Shown here: positions 61,789 to 64,000 of the stretch, piece by piece | Layout of the letters: every line of letters begins with the position of its first letter | Position numbering within the stretch: the stretch's first letter is position 1 | Assembly (NCBI GenBank): GCA_900074885.1 | Contig: FJUW01000047.1 | Span: 62,001-126,000 of the forward strand | Length of the DNA: 64,000 nucleotides | Origin: Rhynchosporium graminicola | Lineage: Eukaryota > Ascomycota > Leotiomycetes > Helotiales > Ploettnerulaceae | Direction of reading: 5' to 3' | Notes under the pieces: generated by a model | Database searches by the model: none | The model's input: only the letters and a program-made list of their open reading frames with translations | What the model was told of the DNA's origin: nothing | Position numbers and translations under genes: made by a program

Positions 61789-63857
61789 ATGGATGACACA
61801 GAGAGACGCACGGCAAAGCGTTCGAGGTTTGACCAAAAGGAGCCTGAGCAAAAGAGATCCTCAAGATTCGACAGAAGGTCACGTTCTCCTCCTGCTGTCA
61901 AGCCCGAGTCAAGACGTAGCAGAAGTCCTCTTCCTAGGCCTTCAGACAGTCCTGTGCCCGAGCCCAAGAAGCCTTCCGCGGATCCAGCGGCTGCTGCAGG
62001 TACGAAGCGCAAGATACTATCAATTTCTATGCGCCATGTGCTGACATTCCTCTTCTAGCTGCGGCGGCTGCGAAAATCAACGCTCAAATTCAAGCCAAGA
62101 AGGGGATCCAACATGTCGACGTCCCTCCTATTCAATCTACCTTGAGTCCAGTTAGGAATCCGGCATCTCCAGGTCCTTCAGGGTCAGTGTCAGGCAACAG
62201 TGCAGCCTTGGTCAATGGTGAGATGTACATCGCAGACGGCGACTACATACGCGATATCGAGGTTAATGACCTACGAAACCGTTACACACTGACCAAAGGT
62301 TCTACTCAAAAGATGGTAAATACTCCTTGTGTTAACCCTCCACTGATACATCAGGCTCTTCTTTACCTCAATACAGCAAAGTTTGCAGCAGATAGAATCC
62401 TTCCTTACCATTCCACATTTCAAGTTTAAGAAGAAGAAAGTATTCTATATTACGAAACTGCGAGATGCACAGAAATATACCTTGTTGAATGGGAGATTTT
62501 CAAGCTTACCTTCAAGCGCTATAGCACTACTACAAACCCCTCATTGGCAACTGCTGACTCCCGCTGCGTGACATCTAGATCAAAGAAGAAACCGGTGCTG
62601 GTACGCTATACCTACTCATCAACTTAACATTTTATAGAGCTCTCATGTTGACTTTTTAAGATGTCACTACGCGTGGAAACTACTACCCGGACAAGAGCAT
62701 GGCTACCGCGGCTGTAAGTCTATTGCTGATTTAATGAAGCTAGTCTACTGACATCTTACAGAATCCGCCTCTCTATCTCCACGTCACGAGCACGTCCAAG
62801 CTCGGCCTCGAACAGGCTATCGTCAAAATCGAGGAATTAATGCAACAGGAACTCCCGAATTTAGTCGATGAGCGTCGATTCCGACGAAGGGAGCCAGACG
62901 CAGTTGAGAGAGATGAGTTCGGCAGAGTAAGTAGAATGCCGAGAGTGTGCAATACCTATACTGACTTCCGAAAGCGTAAATGGCCCGAAGAGAAGATTCC
63001 TATTGATTTTGAACCTGTCCCTGGTTTCAATCTCCGTGCTCAAGTTGTTGGCCATGGCGGTATCTATGTCAAGCACATTCAACAGGAAACCCGGTGCCGT
63101 GTACAGATTAAGGGCCGAGGCTCTGGGTTCATGGAGCATGGCACTGGTCAAGAAAGTGACGAGCCCATGTACTTGCACGTTGCGTAAGTCTAGAAATGCT
63201 GACTTTCGGATTTTACTGACCTGAACAGGGGACCTGACCCAGCTGAAGTCATCAGAGCCAAGGACCTTTGTGAAGACTTGCTGAAGAATGTTAGAGAGCA
63301 GTACGAGGAGTTCAAGAACCGCCCACAGCAACAACGTGGTTACGGAGGTAACACTGGATACGGAGGCGAGCGAGGCTATGGAGATCGTGCTCCTGACCGT
63401 AACAACTCTTACGGTGGGCGTGACCGAGATAACAGTTATGGTGGCGGCTACAATTCTGGACATAATCAGAACTCTGGCGGTGCTATGAGCCCAACAACCC
63501 CCTCTGCACCTGGAGCTGGAAGTCCAACTGCAGCAGCTGACTATGCAGCCCAGTACGCTCAGTATTATGCGGCCCAAGCTCAAGCAGGAGGTCAAGATCC
63601 ATACGCAGCTTATGGCGGTTATGCTGCTTATGTCCAGCAGTACCAAGCCTACATGGCCCAGGTGGCTGCAGCTCAACAGCAGCAGCAAAGTCCACCTGGT
63701 GCCGCTCCACCGCCACCACCTAATGAGGCCCCTCCACCACCCCCTCCTGGAGGTGCCCCCGGAAGTGGATACAATGCTGTGAGTTCTCCCTCCGCAAGGT
63801 GGACCACCCAGTGCCAGTACTGACGAGTGGTAGGTTCCTCCTCCACCAGGCATGTAA
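61789..63857 (+). CDS. Two-KH-domain RNA-binding protein (KHDC4/BLOM7-like)
   Basis: Eight exons: 61,789-61,999, 62,059-62,315, 62,579-62,600, 62,661-62,713, 62,762-62,926, 62,975-63,183, 63,229-63,778 and 63,834-63,857, giving 496 aa. The N-terminus is Arg/Ser-rich (RSRSPP, RRSRSPLP), as in splicing factors. The first KH-like domain (about 135-215) includes YTLTKGSTQKM and GADVTTRGNYYP. The second (about 240-330) includes FNLRAQVVGHGGIYVKHI, with GHGG in the position of the GxxG loop. The tail is Gly/Tyr-, Gln- and Pro-rich (runs of six Pro) and ends YNAVPPPPGM through a 24-nt last exon. Human KHDC4 (BLOM7) acts in pre-mRNA splicing. Exon 3 is only 22 nt. Intron 2 is long (263 nt); the others are 45-60 nt. 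Confidence 0.93.
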
Positions 63858-64000
63858 CTTGGTTTGCGTCCCCAAATGATCACTTTCACTTCAACGCAAT
63901 TTGAAATTCGCATTATTCTGTCTGGTAGGTGGACAAGAACGGCAGGATAACTCAATACCTAGGTACAAAATTGTGATCAGTTTGGCAGAGCTGATCCTGG
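63858..64000. other. 3' flank of the KH-domain gene
   Basis: The last 143 bases hold no recognisable feature. Confidence 0.6.

Noticed and set aside
62861..63955. 364-codon minus-strand open frame
   Set aside because: It is antisense to exons 5-8 of the KH-domain gene; its openness follows from the Gly/Pro/Gln-rich codons on the other strand, and it contains the introns of the real gene.
34217..64000. A secondary-metabolite or defence gene cluster
   Set aside because: The genes are unrelated housekeeping functions (wall, ER insertion, Golgi, amino-acid synthesis, RNA processing) with no backbone synthase, transporter or pathway regulator.

Overview
This window comes from a filamentous ascomycete (Pezizomycotina). 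Genes carry short 45-90 nt GT-AG introns with CTRAC-type branch points. Encoded proteins are typical of that group (Get1, the GRAB golgin Rud3, an Ecm33-type GPI wall protein, Tag1, Ilv6). The left half shows classic repeat-induced point mutation (RIP). Leotiomycetes is my guess at class, inferred from protein flavour only.

Positions 1 to about 34,197 are one block of nested, RIP-destroyed LTR retrotransposons. TpA is very common, CpA and TpG are scarce, CpG is retained, and stop codons fill every frame. Four layers can be resolved by LTRs and target-site duplications (TSDs). (1) A minus-strand Ty3/gypsy element, 33-20,303, in a tandem LTR-internal-LTR-internal-LTR arrangement flanked by TAAAG. 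(2) A plus-strand Ty1/copia element, 1,842-8,120, with 205-bp LTRs and TSD AGTAC, nested in the first internal copy; the second internal copy preserves the empty site. (3) A minus-strand gypsy element of another family, 24,921-32,681, with 268-bp LTRs and TSD CTAAG; it also holds a decayed plus-strand reading frame next to its 3' LTR. (4) An older minus-strand gypsy remnant, 20,304-24,920 plus 32,682 to about 34,197, into which (3) inserted. A plus-strand gag-bearing fragment (10,074-11,943) sits in the first element. Two single-N positions lie exactly between direct duplications and look like assembly joins.

From about 34,200 base composition becomes normal abruptly. About 3.3 kb follows with no recognisable gene, then an ordinary gene-rich stretch: ECM33-like GPI wall protein (-), prenyltransferase-alpha-repeat protein (-), GET1 (+), a conserved multi-pass membrane protein (+), a 3-kb gap holding an isolated diverged 5.8S rRNA-like sequence, RUD3 (-), a broken catalase-like gene (+), a SWIM/RING zinc-finger protein (+), ornithine carbamoyltransferase (-), a TAG1-like vacuolar membrane protein (+), acetolactate synthase regulatory subunit ILV6 (-) and a two-KH-domain splicing-factor homologue (+). 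I rebuilt the intron-exon structures by hand from splice signals and frame; every intact gene sums to whole codons.

The genes do not form a biosynthetic cluster. The clearest functional link is that the two amino-acid biosynthesis genes (arginine and branched-chain) each carry Gcn4/CPC1-type TGASTCA sites about 90-115 bp upstream of the start codon, indicating shared general amino-acid control.
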